Both the position numbers and the translations under genes were made by a program. DNA of 64,000 bases, taken from positions 186,001 to 250,000 of the forward strand of contig NZ_MSCT01000020.1 of assembly GCF_001921865.1 (NCBI RefSeq), written 5' to 3'. This stretch comes from Pseudomonas chlororaphis. GTDB lineage: Bacteria; Pseudomonadota; Gammaproteobacteria; Pseudomonadales; Pseudomonadaceae. Under the pieces are notes generated by a model, which saw only the letters and a program-made list of their open reading frames with translations, searched no databases and was not told where the DNA came from. Of this stretch, positions 24,743 through 35,394 are shown piece after piece (within the stretch, counting starts at the first letter, position 1; every line of letters begins with the position of its first letter).

Positions 24743-25444
24743 ATGTCCGATTCCAATACAGAAGAATCCGTAAACGCCTTGTCGTCCAAAGCCGAATACG
24801 AAAACGCCATCAATCTTTCACAGCACGTCTCCCAGGCCAAGACCATCAGCGAGATGGTCCTCGACGCGTTCCAATCGAACAAGGAAAGCGACCAGATCCG
24901 CGAACTGCGCACAGAAATCCGTCAGGCTCACGACCGCTTCGACGACGATCGCGCCTATGACCTCATGGGCCAGCTCAAGCAGCTCAAGGACGCCGAGACC
25001 GCCGACAGCGCGGCCCTGGAAGACCTGGCCAGCAAGTTCCCGATCAGCCGCATCCTGTCCAGCTACAAGGACGACCCGAGCTTCCAGGAGCTGGTCTACG
25101 GCCTGGCGCTGAAAGTGTTGAACCAGACCCACCAGGCCATCAGCAGCCCTGGCGGCGGCAAGAGCAAGGCATCGCGGGCGAAGAAGGAAATGGAAGTGTT
25201 CGCCATCAGCAAGGACGGCATCAGCGTCACCCTGCCGATCCGCCCGCGCTCCAAGGCCAACGTCGACCGCGAAGTCTTCGAGTTCCTCGGTTTCGCCTTT
25301 GTCGGCGAAGGCGAAGAGGCGGAGCTGGAAAGCGAAGTGTTCCTCGACAAGGACGGCAACGAACAGCCGGCCACCCGCAAGAACATCGTCACCGCGATCC
25401 AGCAGCAGACCGCGTTCGAGGGCTACAGCGCCCTGCAGCAGTAA
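24743..25444 (+). CDS. Conserved hypothetical protein, charged and helical
   Basis: A 233-residue soluble protein. The first ~110 residues are acidic and helical with likely coiled-coil character (repeated E/K/D, as in IRELRTEIRQAHDRF and YDLMGQLKQLKDAE). A basic patch (GGGKSKASRAKKE) near residue 140 leads into a beta-rich C-terminal domain (VFAISKDGISVTLPIRPR...). I do not recognise the family. The ATG at 24743 is preferred over the longer frame from 24647, whose extra residues are non-conserved-looking and basic. It is monocistronic, 213 bases after desaturase C, and ends before a REP pair and a shared terminator with cyoE. Confidence 0.65.
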   Translation: MSDSNTEESVNALSSKAEYENAINLSQHVSQAKTISEMVLDAFQSNKESDQIRELRTEIRQAHDRFDDDRAYDLMGQLKQLKDAETADSAALEDLASKFPISRILSSYKDDPSFQELVYGLALKVLNQTHQAISSPGGGKSKASRAKKEMEVFAISKDGISVTLPIRPRSKANVDREVFEFLGFAFVGEGEEAELESEVFLDKDGNEQPATRKNIVTAIQQQTAFEGYSALQQ

Positions 25445-25480
25445 TCCCTGCCTCTCGATCGGGCTCTACCTGATACGCCG

Positions 25481-25550
25481 CCATCGCGAGCAAGCTCGCT
25501 CCTACAGGTACTGCCCTTTCCCCCCTGTAGGAGCGAGCTTGCTCGCGATG
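25481..25550. repeat. Inverted REP pair ('gcgagcaagctcgctcctaca' family)
   Basis: CCATCGCGAGCAAGCTCGCT...CTACAG is followed after a short spacer by its reverse complement ending GCTCGCGATGG. It is a textbook BIME between convergent genes. Confidence 0.85.
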
Positions 25551-25581
25551 GGGACCTTCGGGACACCCCGGCGGACAGGCC

Positions 25582-25621
25582 AAAAAAAGCCCCGCGCTTC
25601 TCTCGAAGGCGGGGCTTTTTC
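25582..25621. terminator. Bidirectional rho-independent terminator
   Basis: A-tract, GCCCCGC stem, loop, GCGGGGC stem, T-tract. It serves the plus-strand hypothetical gene and, from the other side, the minus-strand cyo operon. Confidence 0.9.
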
Positions 25622-25634
25622 GTGGCGTTCACGC

Positions 25635-26522
25635 TTATGGCGCGTAGGTCAGCAGCAGCTCGCCGGGTACCTTGAAATCCAGGGACATCATCACGCTCAG
25701 CGCGGTGATGGTGAAGATCGAGAACACGAACAGCTTGCGCGCCCAGACGGTGTCGTCCACCGCCTTGTAGCCGGTCCAGGCCATGTACAGCCAGTACATG
25801 CCCATCGCGGCCGCAACGGCCAGGTAGCTCATGCCGGCGTACCCGCTGAACGTCAGCATCAGGGTCGCCACCAGGAACGCCAGGATATAGAGCAGGATGT
25901 GCCGCTTGGCCACCAGGATGCCGCGCTTCACTGGCAGCACCGGAATCGATGCGGCCAGGTAATCGTTGAAGCGGAAGATCGCGATGGCGTAGGAATGCGG
26001 CATCTGCCACAGGCTGAACATCACCAGCAGGGTCAGCGCCGCCATGTCGAAGCTGTTGCTCACGGCGACGTAGCCGATCACCGGCGGCATCGCCCCCGAC
26101 AGACTGCCCACCAGCGTGCCGTGCACCGACTTGCGCTTGAGGTACAGGCTGTAGAAGCCGACGTAGATGACAAAGCCGATCACGGCAAACAGCGCCGCCA
26201 GCGGATTGGCCACCTTGTACAACAACACCACGCCGGCGACACCCAGGACGGTCGCGTAGATCAGTGCCAGCTTCAGGGAGATGAGGCCCTGGACCAGCAC
26301 GCGATTCTTGGTGCGCTCCATCTTCAGGTCGATGTCGCGGTCGATGCAGTTGTTGAACACGCAACCGGAAGCCACCACCAGGGACGTGCCGATCATCGCG
26401 GCCAGGAAGATGGCCAGATCGACATGTCCCTTGGAGGCCAGGAAGAAGCCGCCCGCCACAGAAAGCACGTTACCGAAAATGATCCCCGGTTTGGTGATTT
26501 GGATAAAGTGCTTCAGCGACAT
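25635..26522 (-). CDS. cyoE: Protoheme IX farnesyltransferase (heme O synthase)
   Basis: A 295-residue polytopic membrane prenyltransferase of the UbiA/CyoE family. The aspartate-rich NNCIDRDIDLKMERTKNR motif in the first cytoplasmic loop binds farnesyl diphosphate-Mg. It converts heme B to heme O, the cofactor needed at the bo3 oxidase binuclear site. It is the last gene of cyoABCDE, 11 bases after cyoD. Length and motif are standard and nothing is unusual. Confidence 0.96.
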   Translation of the reverse strand: MSLKHFIQITKPGIIFGNVLSVAGGFFLASKGHVDLAIFLAAMIGTSLVVASGCVFNNCIDRDIDLKMERTKNRVLVQGLISLKLALIYATVLGVAGVVLLYKVANPLAALFAVIGFVIYVGFYSLYLKRKSVHGTLVGSLSGAMPPVIGYVAVSNSFDMAALTLLVMFSLWQMPHSYAIAIFRFNDYLAASIPVLPVKRGILVAKRHILLYILAFLVATLMLTFSGYAGMSYLAVAAAMGMYWLYMAWTGYKAVDDTVWARKLFVFSIFTITALSVMMSLDFKVPGELLLTYAP

Positions 26523-26533
26523 CGGGTCTTACC

Positions 26534-26869
26534 TCACTTCGCCATCATGTAGGTGTGGATGCTGAACATGATCCACAGCGACAGGCCAACCAGCAGGACG
26601 ATCACCAGAGCAGCGAAGACGAACGCGATCACGTTGTTACGCTGGGCCTCGGAGCGGTCCAGGTGCAGGAAGTACACCAGGTGAACCAGGACCTGGATCA
26701 CCGCGAACGCCAGGACGATCATCAAGGTGATGGATTTCGGCAGGGTCGGGTACATCACCAGGCCGAACGGGATGAGCGTCAGGATCACCGACAGGATGAA
26801 GCCGATGGCGTACGACTTTACGCTGCCGTGGCTCGCATCATGGCTGTCATGGGAGTGTGCATTAGCCAT
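26534..26869 (-). CDS. cyoD: Cytochrome bo3 ubiquinol oxidase subunit IV
   Basis: A 111-residue protein with three transmembrane helices and a His-rich N-terminal leader (MANAHSHDSHDASHG), typical of CyoD. It is an accessory subunit that assists assembly and Cu-B binding in subunit I. Its start codon overlaps the stop of cyoC by one base (TAATG). Confidence 0.95.
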   Translation of the reverse strand: MANAHSHDSHDASHGSVKSYAIGFILSVILTLIPFGLVMYPTLPKSITLMIVLAFAVIQVLVHLVYFLHLDRSEAQRNNVIAFVFAALVIVLLVGLSLWIMFSIHTYMMAK

Positions 26870-27495
26870 TACAGGGTCCCCATCAGGTAGACAACGGTGA
26901 AGACGCAGATCCAGACCACGTCCAGGAAGTGCCAGAACAGGCTCAGGCAGCTCAGGCGGGTCTTGTTGGTCGCGGTCAGGCCATGCTTGTTGACCTGATA
27001 CATCATGATCGCCATCCAGATCAGGCCGGCGGTCACGTGCAGGCCGTGGGTGCCGACCAGGGTGAAGAAGGCGGACAGGAAGCCCGAACGGCTAGGGCCG
27101 TAGCCCTCGGAGATCAGCAGGTGGAACTCGTTGATCTCCATGCCGATGAAGCCCAGGCCGAACAGGAAGGTCAGCGCCAGCCAGCTCAGCACGCCCTTCT
27201 TGTTGCCACGGAAGAACGCCAGCATGGCGAAGCCGTAGGTGATCGAACTGAACAACAGCAAGGCGGTTTCGCCGAGCACGTAAGGCAGTTCGAAGATGTC
27301 GTGGCCCGACGGGCCACCCGCTACGTTGTTTACCAGTACCGCGTACACCGCGAAGATCGACGCGAACAGAATGCAGTCGGTCATCAGGTAGAGCCAGAAA
27401 CCGTATACGGTCATCTCGCCCGAGTCGTGGTGATGGTCATCGTGCCCATGGTCATCGACATGGGTGTGTCCAGCATTGGTCACTAAGTTCGACAT
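26869..27495 (-). CDS. cyoC: Cytochrome bo3 ubiquinol oxidase subunit III
   Basis: A 208-residue five-helix heme-copper-oxidase subunit III. A His-rich N-terminus (HVDDHGHDDHHHD) precedes the first helix, and the typical ETALLLFSS and GTHGLHV motifs follow. It stabilises the proton-pumping core. It starts 3 bases after the cyoB stop. Confidence 0.96.
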   Translation of the reverse strand: MSNLVTNAGHTHVDDHGHDDHHHDSGEMTVYGFWLYLMTDCILFASIFAVYAVLVNNVAGGPSGHDIFELPYVLGETALLLFSSITYGFAMLAFFRGNKKGVLSWLALTFLFGLGFIGMEINEFHLLISEGYGPSRSGFLSAFFTLVGTHGLHVTAGLIWMAIMMYQVNKHGLTATNKTRLSCLSLFWHFLDVVWICVFTVVYLMGTL

Positions 27496-27498
27496 GGT

Positions 27499-29517
27499 TT
27501 AAGCCTGTTCCAACGAGGTTTCTACACGGTTGGCCGGGATCTTCTTCTCGGCTACCAGGCGAGCGTGCTGCTCGGCTTCGATGCGTTCGATCACGTCGAC
27601 CGGCACCATGTAGCCTTGATCATCACGAGCCGCATGGATCACGAAATAGATCACGGTACCGGCCAGGCTAGCGATCGCCAGCCACCAGATGTGCCAGATC
27701 ATCGCGAAACCGAAGACGGTCAACAGAGCACCCATCACCAGGCCGGTGGCGGTGTTGTTCGGCATGTGGATCGGTTCGTAGCGAGCAGGCTTCTGGTACG
27801 CGGTACCGTTTTCCTTGGCTTCGGTGAACGGATCGATGCTATCGGCCTTCGGCAGTACGGCGAAGTTGTAGAACGGCGGTGGCGACGAAGTCGACCATTC
27901 CAGGGTGTGGGCATTCCATGGGTCGCCGGACACGCACTGGTTCTGCTTGCGGTCACGCACGCTGACGTACAGCTGGATCAGCTGGCAGGCGATACCGATG
28001 GCGATCATTACCGCACCGAACATGGCGACGTACAGGTACGGCACCCACTCAGGGTTGGTCGTGGCGTTCAGACGACGGGTCATGCCCATGAAGCCCAGGG
28101 CGTAGAGCGGCATGAATGCGACGAAGAAGCCGGAGATCCAGAACCAGAACGCCGCCTTGCCCCAGCCTTCGTGCAGCTTGAAGCCGAACGCTTTCGGGAA
28201 GTAGAAGCTGAAACCGGCGATGTAGCCGAATACCGCGCCGCCGATGATCACGTTATGGAAGTGCGCGATCACGAACAGGCTGTTGTGCAGGACGAAGTCG
28301 GCACCCGGGATGGCCAGCAGTACGCCGGTCATGCCGCCGATGGCGAAGGTCACCATGAAGCCCAGGGTCCACAGAACCTGGCTGGTGATGCGCAGGCGGC
28401 CGTGGTAGATGGTGAACAGCCAGTTGAATAGCTTCACCCCCGTCGGGATGGAAATCAGCATGGTCGCCAGGCCGAAGAAGGCGTTGACGCTGGCCCCCGA
28501 ACCCATGGTGAAGAAGTGGTGCAGCCAGACCATGAAGCCCAGTACCGAGATCGCGCCGGACGCATAGATCATCGAGTGATGGCCGAACAGGCGCTTGCCC
28601 GAGAAGGTCGAGATGACTTCGGAAAAGATACCGAACGCCGGCAGGATCAGGATGTACACCTCGGGGTGGCCCCAAGCCCAGAACAGGTTCACGTACATCA
28701 TCGGATTGCCACCAAGTTCATTGGTGAAAATGTGGAAATCCATGTAGCGGTCGAGGGTCAGCAGCGCCAGGGTGGCGGTGAGGATCGGGAACGAAGCGAC
28801 GATCAGCACGTTGGCCCAGGTGCAGGTCCAGGTGAAGATCGGCATGTCCATCATCTTCATGCCCGGGGCACGCATTTTCAGCACGGTGGCCAGGAAGTTG
28901 ACCCCGGTTAATGTCGTACCTAGCCCGGATAGCTGTAGCGCCCAGATGTAGTAGTCCACACCCACGCCCGGACTGTATTGCAGGCCCGACAGCGGCGGAT
29001 ACGCAACCCAGCCGGTCTTGGCGAATTCGCCGACGCCCAGGGACAGGTTGATCAGCACGACGCCGGAAACCAGCAGCCAGAAGCTCAGCGAGTTGAGGAA
29101 CGGGAAGGCCACGTCGCGCGCGCCGATCTGCAGCGGCACTGCGAGGTTCATCAGGCCGGTGAAGAATGGCATCGCCATGAAGATGATCATGATCACACCG
29201 TGGGCGGTGAAGATCTGGTCATAGTGTTCAGGCGGCAGGTAGCCAGGCGAACCCTCGGTGGCCATGGCCAGCTGGGTACGCATCATGATCGCGTCGGCAA
29301 AACCGCGCAGCAGCATGACCATGGCGACGATGATGTACATCACGCCGATTTTCTTGTGGTCGACCGAAGTCAGCCATTCGGTCCACAGGTAGGACCACTT
29401 CTTGAAATAGGTGATACCCGCGACAAGCGCCAGACCACCGAGGATGATCATGGCAACGGTCACCATGACAATCGGCTCGTGGAACGGAATCGCTTCCAGA
29501 CTTAATTTACCAAACAT
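27499..29517 (-). CDS. cyoB: Cytochrome bo3 ubiquinol oxidase subunit I
   Basis: A 672-residue catalytic subunit. WAWGHPEVYILILP contains the Cu-B histidine cross-linked to tyrosine, LHHFF the further Cu-B ligands, and IAHFHNVIIGG the paired high-spin and low-spin heme histidines. It reduces O2 to water while pumping protons across the inner membrane. Length is as in E. coli CyoB, including the extra terminal helices. It begins 3 bases after cyoA. Confidence 0.97.
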   Translation of the reverse strand: MFGKLSLEAIPFHEPIVMVTVAMIILGGLALVAGITYFKKWSYLWTEWLTSVDHKKIGVMYIIVAMVMLLRGFADAIMMRTQLAMATEGSPGYLPPEHYDQIFTAHGVIMIIFMAMPFFTGLMNLAVPLQIGARDVAFPFLNSLSFWLLVSGVVLINLSLGVGEFAKTGWVAYPPLSGLQYSPGVGVDYYIWALQLSGLGTTLTGVNFLATVLKMRAPGMKMMDMPIFTWTCTWANVLIVASFPILTATLALLTLDRYMDFHIFTNELGGNPMMYVNLFWAWGHPEVYILILPAFGIFSEVISTFSGKRLFGHHSMIYASGAISVLGFMVWLHHFFTMGSGASVNAFFGLATMLISIPTGVKLFNWLFTIYHGRLRITSQVLWTLGFMVTFAIGGMTGVLLAIPGADFVLHNSLFVIAHFHNVIIGGAVFGYIAGFSFYFPKAFGFKLHEGWGKAAFWFWISGFFVAFMPLYALGFMGMTRRLNATTNPEWVPYLYVAMFGAVMIAIGIACQLIQLYVSVRDRKQNQCVSGDPWNAHTLEWSTSSPPPFYNFAVLPKADSIDPFTEAKENGTAYQKPARYEPIHMPNNTATGLVMGALLTVFGFAMIWHIWWLAIASLAGTVIYFVIHAARDDQGYMVPVDVIERIEAEQHARLVAEKKIPANRVETSLEQA

Positions 29518-29520
29518 CGT

Positions 29521-30462
29521 TTACTCCTCTGCCCCAGCAGCTGAATTCGAGCCCATGTCAGTCCCTTCAACCGCGGCCACTTCTTTCTTCTCGTGCTTGA
29601 CCGGCTTGCCTGGTTTCATGCCTTCGTACTTGTCGACGATTTTCTGAAACAGGTCTGGCTCATACGCGGAGTACAGGGCGACTGGGTTGTTCTGGCTTGG
29701 TTTGGTCAGGGCGTCGTATTCAGCTTGATCCAGCTGTTTAGGTGCGGCCTTGACTTCGGCTACCCAGGCGTTGAAATCCTCCTGGCTCGTCGAGATCGCT
29801 TTGAATTTCATGCCGGTGAAGCCAGCGCCGCTGTAGTTCGCGGAGATGCCTTCCATTTCAGCTTTTTCGTTGGCGATCAGGTGCAGTCGGGTCTGCATGC
29901 CTGCCATCGCGTAAATCTGGCCGCCCAGGGCTGGGATGAAGAACGAGTTCATCACCGCGTCGGAGGTAATCCGGAAGTTAAGCGGGGTGTTTTCCGGGAA
30001 ACGGATCTGGTTAACCGTGGCGATACCCAGGTCCGGGTAAATGAACAACCACTTCCAGTCCAGCGCGACCACTTGGATGTTGATCGGCTTGACGTCGGAC
30101 TCCAACGGACGGTACGGGTCCAGCTCGTGGGTCGACTTATAGGTGATGTAACCCAGGGCGATGATGATGAGGATCGGGACCAGCCACACCGCGACTTCGA
30201 TCTTGGTGGAGTGCGACCACTTCGGCGCGTAGGTCGCTGCGGTGTTCGACGCGCGATATTTCCAGGCGAAAGCGAAGGTCATGATGATGACCGGCACTAC
30301 GACCAACAGCATCAGCAGCGTTGCGGTGATGATCAGGTTTCGTTGATCCAGACCGATCTGTCCTTTCGGGTCCATCAAGGTCCACTTGCAGCCTCCCAGC
30401 ATTAACATCATGCCAAGCAGCGGCAAAAAGCCTAGTAATCGGGGGTACCTGTTTTTACTCAT
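29521..30462 (-). CDS. cyoA: Cytochrome bo3 ubiquinol oxidase subunit II (lipoprotein)
   Basis: A 313-residue subunit II. The N-terminal signal ends in a lipobox LMLGGC, so the mature protein should be lipidated; two transmembrane helices follow, then a periplasmic cupredoxin domain without the Cu-A ligands, as expected for quinol oxidases. AGAGG precedes the chosen ATG; the frame extends 18 codons further without support. It is the first gene of the operon. The C-terminus carries an Ala/Glu-rich tail. Confidence 0.95.
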   Translation of the reverse strand: MSKNRYPRLLGFLPLLGMMLMLGGCKWTLMDPKGQIGLDQRNLIITATLLMLLVVVPVIIMTFAFAWKYRASNTAATYAPKWSHSTKIEVAVWLVPILIIIALGYITYKSTHELDPYRPLESDVKPINIQVVALDWKWLFIYPDLGIATVNQIRFPENTPLNFRITSDAVMNSFFIPALGGQIYAMAGMQTRLHLIANEKAEMEGISANYSGAGFTGMKFKAISTSQEDFNAWVAEVKAAPKQLDQAEYDALTKPSQNNPVALYSAYEPDLFQKIVDKYEGMKPGKPVKHEKKEVAAVEGTDMGSNSAAGAEE

Positions 30463-31210
30463 CTCACGACCTCTAAAGCAGCTTGCGCAATGCAGTTGGG
30501 TTTTGATGGCCAACACTTCACCATGCCAAGGGTTGGCAATTTTTCTTCGATTGAATAAGGGCCTGCCCGGCGCATTACGCGCTGTTTGACAAATCCTGGG
30601 CTAGCAGTGAGTTCTTATTCGAATACGTGGTCAAAGGCCTTGTTACAGACCAATTCCATTTGGTGCGGATATTTGGAAGGTGCCGACACCTGGCGTCGCA
30701 CGGAGCGTCCTACGCCCCTCGACCGCCACCGTATGCTCAGGGGTGAGCAGCGCCGGAAATTCAGTGCGGGCGATTGTAGGTAGTTAGGGTTTTATAAACC
30801 ATGTCTTATCCCGAAATAATTTCTATCGGTTTACGTAATAATGCCGGAAGATTATTGCAGAGCGTCGCGATCATATCGATTTTCATTCGCAATAAAAAGC
30901 CCCGAAAACGCCTTCCTCCAAGGCCGTAAAACAGCCCCTTGGCGGATCGAAAAACCACCGATGGCAAGGCGCTATCCCTTGTACTACGAGGGCTGAACCG
31001 ATTTCCCCGGAGCGCCGACCGGGGTAGCCCTGGCACCACCCTGGCCATCCCGAACTGACAGGCATTTGTGCCCGACGGCCGGAGAAAAACCGCCTCGCGG
31101 CCCTTCGCCGAAACAGCGCTGCGACACCGACCGTGTGACAACATGTCGCACTCTCGTCGCACCGCCGATTGCCCCCTATCAAGTTGCCTTTCCCATCTTG
31201 TCCTACACGC
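30463..31210. other. ~750-base non-coding region upstream of cyoA
   Basis: It contains the cyo promoter region and a moderately AT-rich stretch near 30780-30900. Short open frames on the minus strand (for example 30806-31162) have no ribosome-binding site, no domain and arginine/proline-rich composition typical of non-coding GC-rich DNA, so I do not call a gene. Confidence 0.4.
30503..30516 (-). promoter_or_regulatory. Possible Anr/Fnr-type site near cyoA
   Basis: TTGAT-GGCC-AACAC matches 8 of 10 fixed bases of the Anr/Fnr consensus TTGAT-N4-ATCAA and lies about 41 bases upstream of the cyoA start. Anr is known to repress cyo genes in pseudomonads at low oxygen. One half-site is degenerate, so this is weak. 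Confidence 0.25.
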
Positions 31211-31250
31211 AAAAAAGCCCCGGCCCCGAACATCGGGACCGGGGCTTTTT
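31211..31250 (-). terminator. Rho-independent terminator of dsbB
   Basis: AAAAAAGCCCCGG...CCGGGGCTTTTT forms a long GC stem with A/T tracts on both sides, starting about ten bases beyond the dsbB stop codon. Confidence 0.9.
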
Positions 31251-31259
31251 GACGCTAGG

Positions 31260-31769
31260 TCAGGCGCTTTGCTTGCGGTTGCGAATGATGCCCAGCGGCA
31301 CCAGCACCAGGGTCAGGACGAAGGCCACCAGCGCCCATTGCGCCAGGGACAGGCCCAGTACCGGCGGGTACGGCGTGGAGCAGAAACCATCGACCTGGAA
31401 ACCCAGCGGGAAGATCGTCGCCAGCGGCAGGCTGTCGACGATCGGCTGCAGCACATCGATGCCGCAGCTGACCGCGGGGTGGGCCTGGGTATAGACGTGA
31501 TGCCCCGCCACGGCGGCGCCGAACAGCGCGCTGAGCACCACCAGCACCTCCAGGATCGTGAGGCTGCGACGGCTGCGCATGGCCGCGCCGATAAAGGCGA
31601 AAATGGCGATCAGCAGCAACGCGTAGCGCTGCAGGATGCACAGCGGGCAAGGCGCCTCGCCCAGCACCACCTGCATGTACAGGGCGCCGCCGATCAGCGC
31701 CAGGCAGATCACTCCCAGTAACACCAGGAAGCGTCGCTCACGCCCCAAACGCAGTATGTCGTCAGTCAT
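31260..31769 (-). CDS. dsbB: Disulfide bond formation protein B
   Basis: A 169-residue four-helix inner-membrane quinone reductase. The first redox pair is the CPLC near residue 41 and the second pair is C in AVSCGID and C in DGFCSTP, both facing the periplasm. DsbB reoxidises DsbA and passes electrons to ubiquinone, which the neighbouring bo3 oxidase can reoxidise. AAAGGA seven bases upstream supports the ATG at 31769 over the TTG two codons earlier. It has its own terminator. Confidence 0.93.
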   Translation of the reverse strand: MTDDILRLGRERRFLVLLGVICLALIGGALYMQVVLGEAPCPLCILQRYALLLIAIFAFIGAAMRSRRSLTILEVLVVLSALFGAAVAGHHVYTQAHPAVSCGIDVLQPIVDSLPLATIFPLGFQVDGFCSTPYPPVLGLSLAQWALVAFVLTLVLVPLGIIRNRKQSA

Positions 31770-31794
31770 CCTCAATTCCTTTCCTGTCTGTGGT

Positions 31795-32334
31795 TCAGCC
31801 CGACGGCAGCGCTTGCAACTGCTGCATCAGACCGAGGTTGTCTTCTATATGCCAATTGGCGGCGATCCGGCCATTGTCGACCTGATAGATGTCGGTTGCC
31901 CGGAAGTCTACACGCTGACCATGACCTTTGAGTGCATTGAACGTCCCGCTGAAATGCCCGCGAAAATGCAGGTGCACCACCACGCGATCCCCGGCCACGA
32001 TCATCTGCTCGATTTCGGCGCTCAGGTCCGGCACCGCTGCGCGAAACGCACGCGAGGCCAGCAACGGTCCGGTCGGGCCCTGGACCCGCCCCGGCGGCGG
32101 TGTCATATCGACGAAATTCTCCGCCAGCGCGGCCTTGGCCAGGCGCTCGTCGCCGCTGTTCCAGAAGCTGCCGTAACGCCGCGCAGCCAGTTCCATCGCT
32201 TCGCGCTGGGCCTTGGGCAAGCTGCGGTCGACGCTCAGGCTCTGCGCTTGAAGCAGCGCCGGCTCGGCGAAAACCACGGGGCTGGCGAGCAAGGTGGCGG
32301 TCAGGGTGATGCGGGAAATGACGGGGAACGGCAT
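31795..32334 (-). CDS. Exported SnoaL/NTF2-like protein
   Basis: A 179-residue protein with a Sec signal peptide (ending near VVFAEP, about residue 23) and a SnoaL-like/ester-cyclase domain: RYGSFWNSGD, FVDMTPPPG, HFRGHFSG and the C-terminal DIYQVDNGRIAANWHIEDN signature. The fold hosts small-molecule cyclases, isomerases and non-enzymatic ligand binders; the substrate is unknown. The export signal is uncommon for classical SnoaL enzymes. It lies 25 bases upstream of dsbB on the same strand and may be co-transcribed with it. Confidence 0.75.
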   Translation of the reverse strand: MPFPVISRITLTATLLASPVVFAEPALLQAQSLSVDRSLPKAQREAMELAARRYGSFWNSGDERLAKAALAENFVDMTPPPGRVQGPTGPLLASRAFRAAVPDLSAEIEQMIVAGDRVVVHLHFRGHFSGTFNALKGHGQRVDFRATDIYQVDNGRIAANWHIEDNLGLMQQLQALPSG

Positions 32335-32475
32335 GGGATGATCCTGATCAGTGCGAACGAGCGCCTATCATCAGCATCGGGGAATTAACGATAAACAGGT
32401 TAAGAACGGATTAACCTTTAAAGGATTTTTACCAATGCGGCCAGCCTCAAGGGCTGAGGCTGGCCGGGGCGGGGC

Positions 32476-33657
32476 TTACTCCAGCGCCGCGGCGGGGCCG
32501 AAGAACTCGTAGCGGCTTTGCTGTTCCGGCACGCCGAGGGCCTTGAGGTGGCGCTTGATCGCCGCCATGAAGGCTTTCGGCCCAAGGAAGTAGGCGTCCA
32601 GGTCGCGCTCCTGCGGCAACCATTCGGCCAGTTGTTCCTGGCTCAGCAGGCCGATCTTGTCCGCCGCCGGGCTGACGCCGTCGTCTTCGGCATAGCAGTA
32701 GAAGCGCTTGAGCTGCGGATGGCGCGCGGCCAGGTCGTCGACCCAGTCGCGGAACGCATGCACCCCACCGTTACGTGCGCAGTGAATGAAGTGCACCGCA
32801 CGCTCGCTGGCCAGCGCGGCTTCGAGCATCGGCAGGGTCGGCGTGATGCCGACGCCGCCGCTGATCAGCACCAGCGGCTTGTCGCTGGCCGCCAGGGTGA
32901 ATTCGCCCGCCGGCGGGAACATCTGGATGCCGGCGCCAACCTGAAGCTCGTCGTGCAGGTAGTTGGACGCCCGGCCACCCTTTTCGCGCTTGACGCTGAT
33001 GCGGTACTGGCCCGCATCGGACAGGGCCGACAGCGAGTAATTGCGGCGGATCTCCTCGCCATCGAGGAACAGCTTCATGCCGATGTACTGGCCCGGCTCG
33101 GCGGCCAGGATCGGCCCCTTGTCCGCCGGCTCGAAATAGAACGAGGTGATCTCGGCGCTCTCCTCCACCCGTCGCACCAGCTTGAATTCCCGCGCGCCGC
33201 GCCAGCCGCCGGGGGCCTGGGCCTTCTGGTCGTAGATCGCGCCCTCGGCGCCGATCAGGATGTCCGCCAACTGGTTATAGGCCGCGCCCCAGGCACTCAT
33301 CACCGCCGGGGTGGCGATCTCGTCGCCCAAGACTTCGGAGATGGCGCGCAGCAGGCAGCTGCCGACGATCGGGTAATGCTCCGGCAAAATCTGCAGGGCC
33401 ACGTGCTTGTTGATGATCTTCGCCACCAGGTCGCCCAGTTGGTCGAGCTGGTCGATGTGCCGGGCGTACATCAATACGCCGTTGGCCAGGGCCCGAGGCT
33501 GGTCGCCGCTGGCCTGGTGCGCCTGGTTGAACAGCGGACGCACTTGCGGATACTCGGAAAGCATCATCCGGTAGAAGTGAGTGATCAGGGCTTCGCCGCC
33601 GCTTTCCAGCAACGGCACGGTGGACTTGATGATGGCACGGTCTTCGACGCTAAGCAT
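32476..33657 (-). CDS. hmp: Flavohemoprotein, nitric oxide dioxygenase
   Basis: A 393-residue NO dioxygenase: N-terminal globin with proximal H85, distal Y29 and F43, then an FAD domain (RNYSLSA) and an NAD(P)H domain (SGGVGITPTLPML). It converts NO and O2 to nitrate in the cytoplasm. AGGAG precedes the ATG. Divergently transcribed norR lies 156 bases away across an AT-rich region carrying three NorR-type boxes, so NO induction through NorR/FhpR and sigma-54 is expected. Confidence 0.96.
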   Translation of the reverse strand: MLSVEDRAIIKSTVPLLESGGEALITHFYRMMLSEYPQVRPLFNQAHQASGDQPRALANGVLMYARHIDQLDQLGDLVAKIINKHVALQILPEHYPIVGSCLLRAISEVLGDEIATPAVMSAWGAAYNQLADILIGAEGAIYDQKAQAPGGWRGAREFKLVRRVEESAEITSFYFEPADKGPILAAEPGQYIGMKLFLDGEEIRRNYSLSALSDAGQYRISVKREKGGRASNYLHDELQVGAGIQMFPPAGEFTLAASDKPLVLISGGVGITPTLPMLEAALASERAVHFIHCARNGGVHAFRDWVDDLAARHPQLKRFYCYAEDDGVSPAADKIGLLSQEQLAEWLPQERDLDAYFLGPKAFMAAIKRHLKALGVPEQQSRYEFFGPAAALE

Positions 33658-33705
33658 AAGAACAACTCCTGAGCTTTCTGGTTTCTTGCAGGTTGCTCTT
33701 TACCA

Positions 33706-33722
33706 ATCAGATTTCATGCCAA
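33706..33722 (-). promoter_or_regulatory. Candidate sigma-54 promoter of hmp
   Basis: On the minus strand TTGGCATGAAATCTGAT matches the -24 element (TTGGCA-G) well and the -12 element imperfectly (CTGAT instead of TTGCA/T). It would place the start of transcription about 35-40 bases before the hmp ATG, downstream of the NorR boxes. Confidence 0.45.
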
Positions 33723-33762
33723 AAATAAAAACCATAAAAATCATATAGTTAAAATAAAAATA

Positions 33763-33813
33763 GTCATTTAGACCCTAAGGCATTTATAGTCATTTAGACC
33801 ATATGGAGTCATT

Positions 33814-33818
<5 letters not shown>
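33763..33818. promoter_or_regulatory. Three NorR-type boxes (GT-N7-AC)
   Basis: GTCATTTAGAC at 33763-33773, the identical GTCATTTAGAC at 33789-33799, and GTCATTATGAC at 33808-33818. All fit the GT-N7-AC core recognised by E. coli NorR, which also uses three sites. The third overlaps the norR start codon (33814), suggesting autorepression. Confidence 0.75.
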
Positions 33819-35367
<1,549 letters not shown>

Positions 35368-35394
35368 GCCGCGTCGCCGGTCTTCACCTATACC

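Noticed and set aside
30806..31162. Possible gene of 118 codons on the minus strand upstream of cyoA
   Set aside because: No ribosome-binding site, no domain, and a basic, proline-rich composition; overlapping frames on both strands look equally good.
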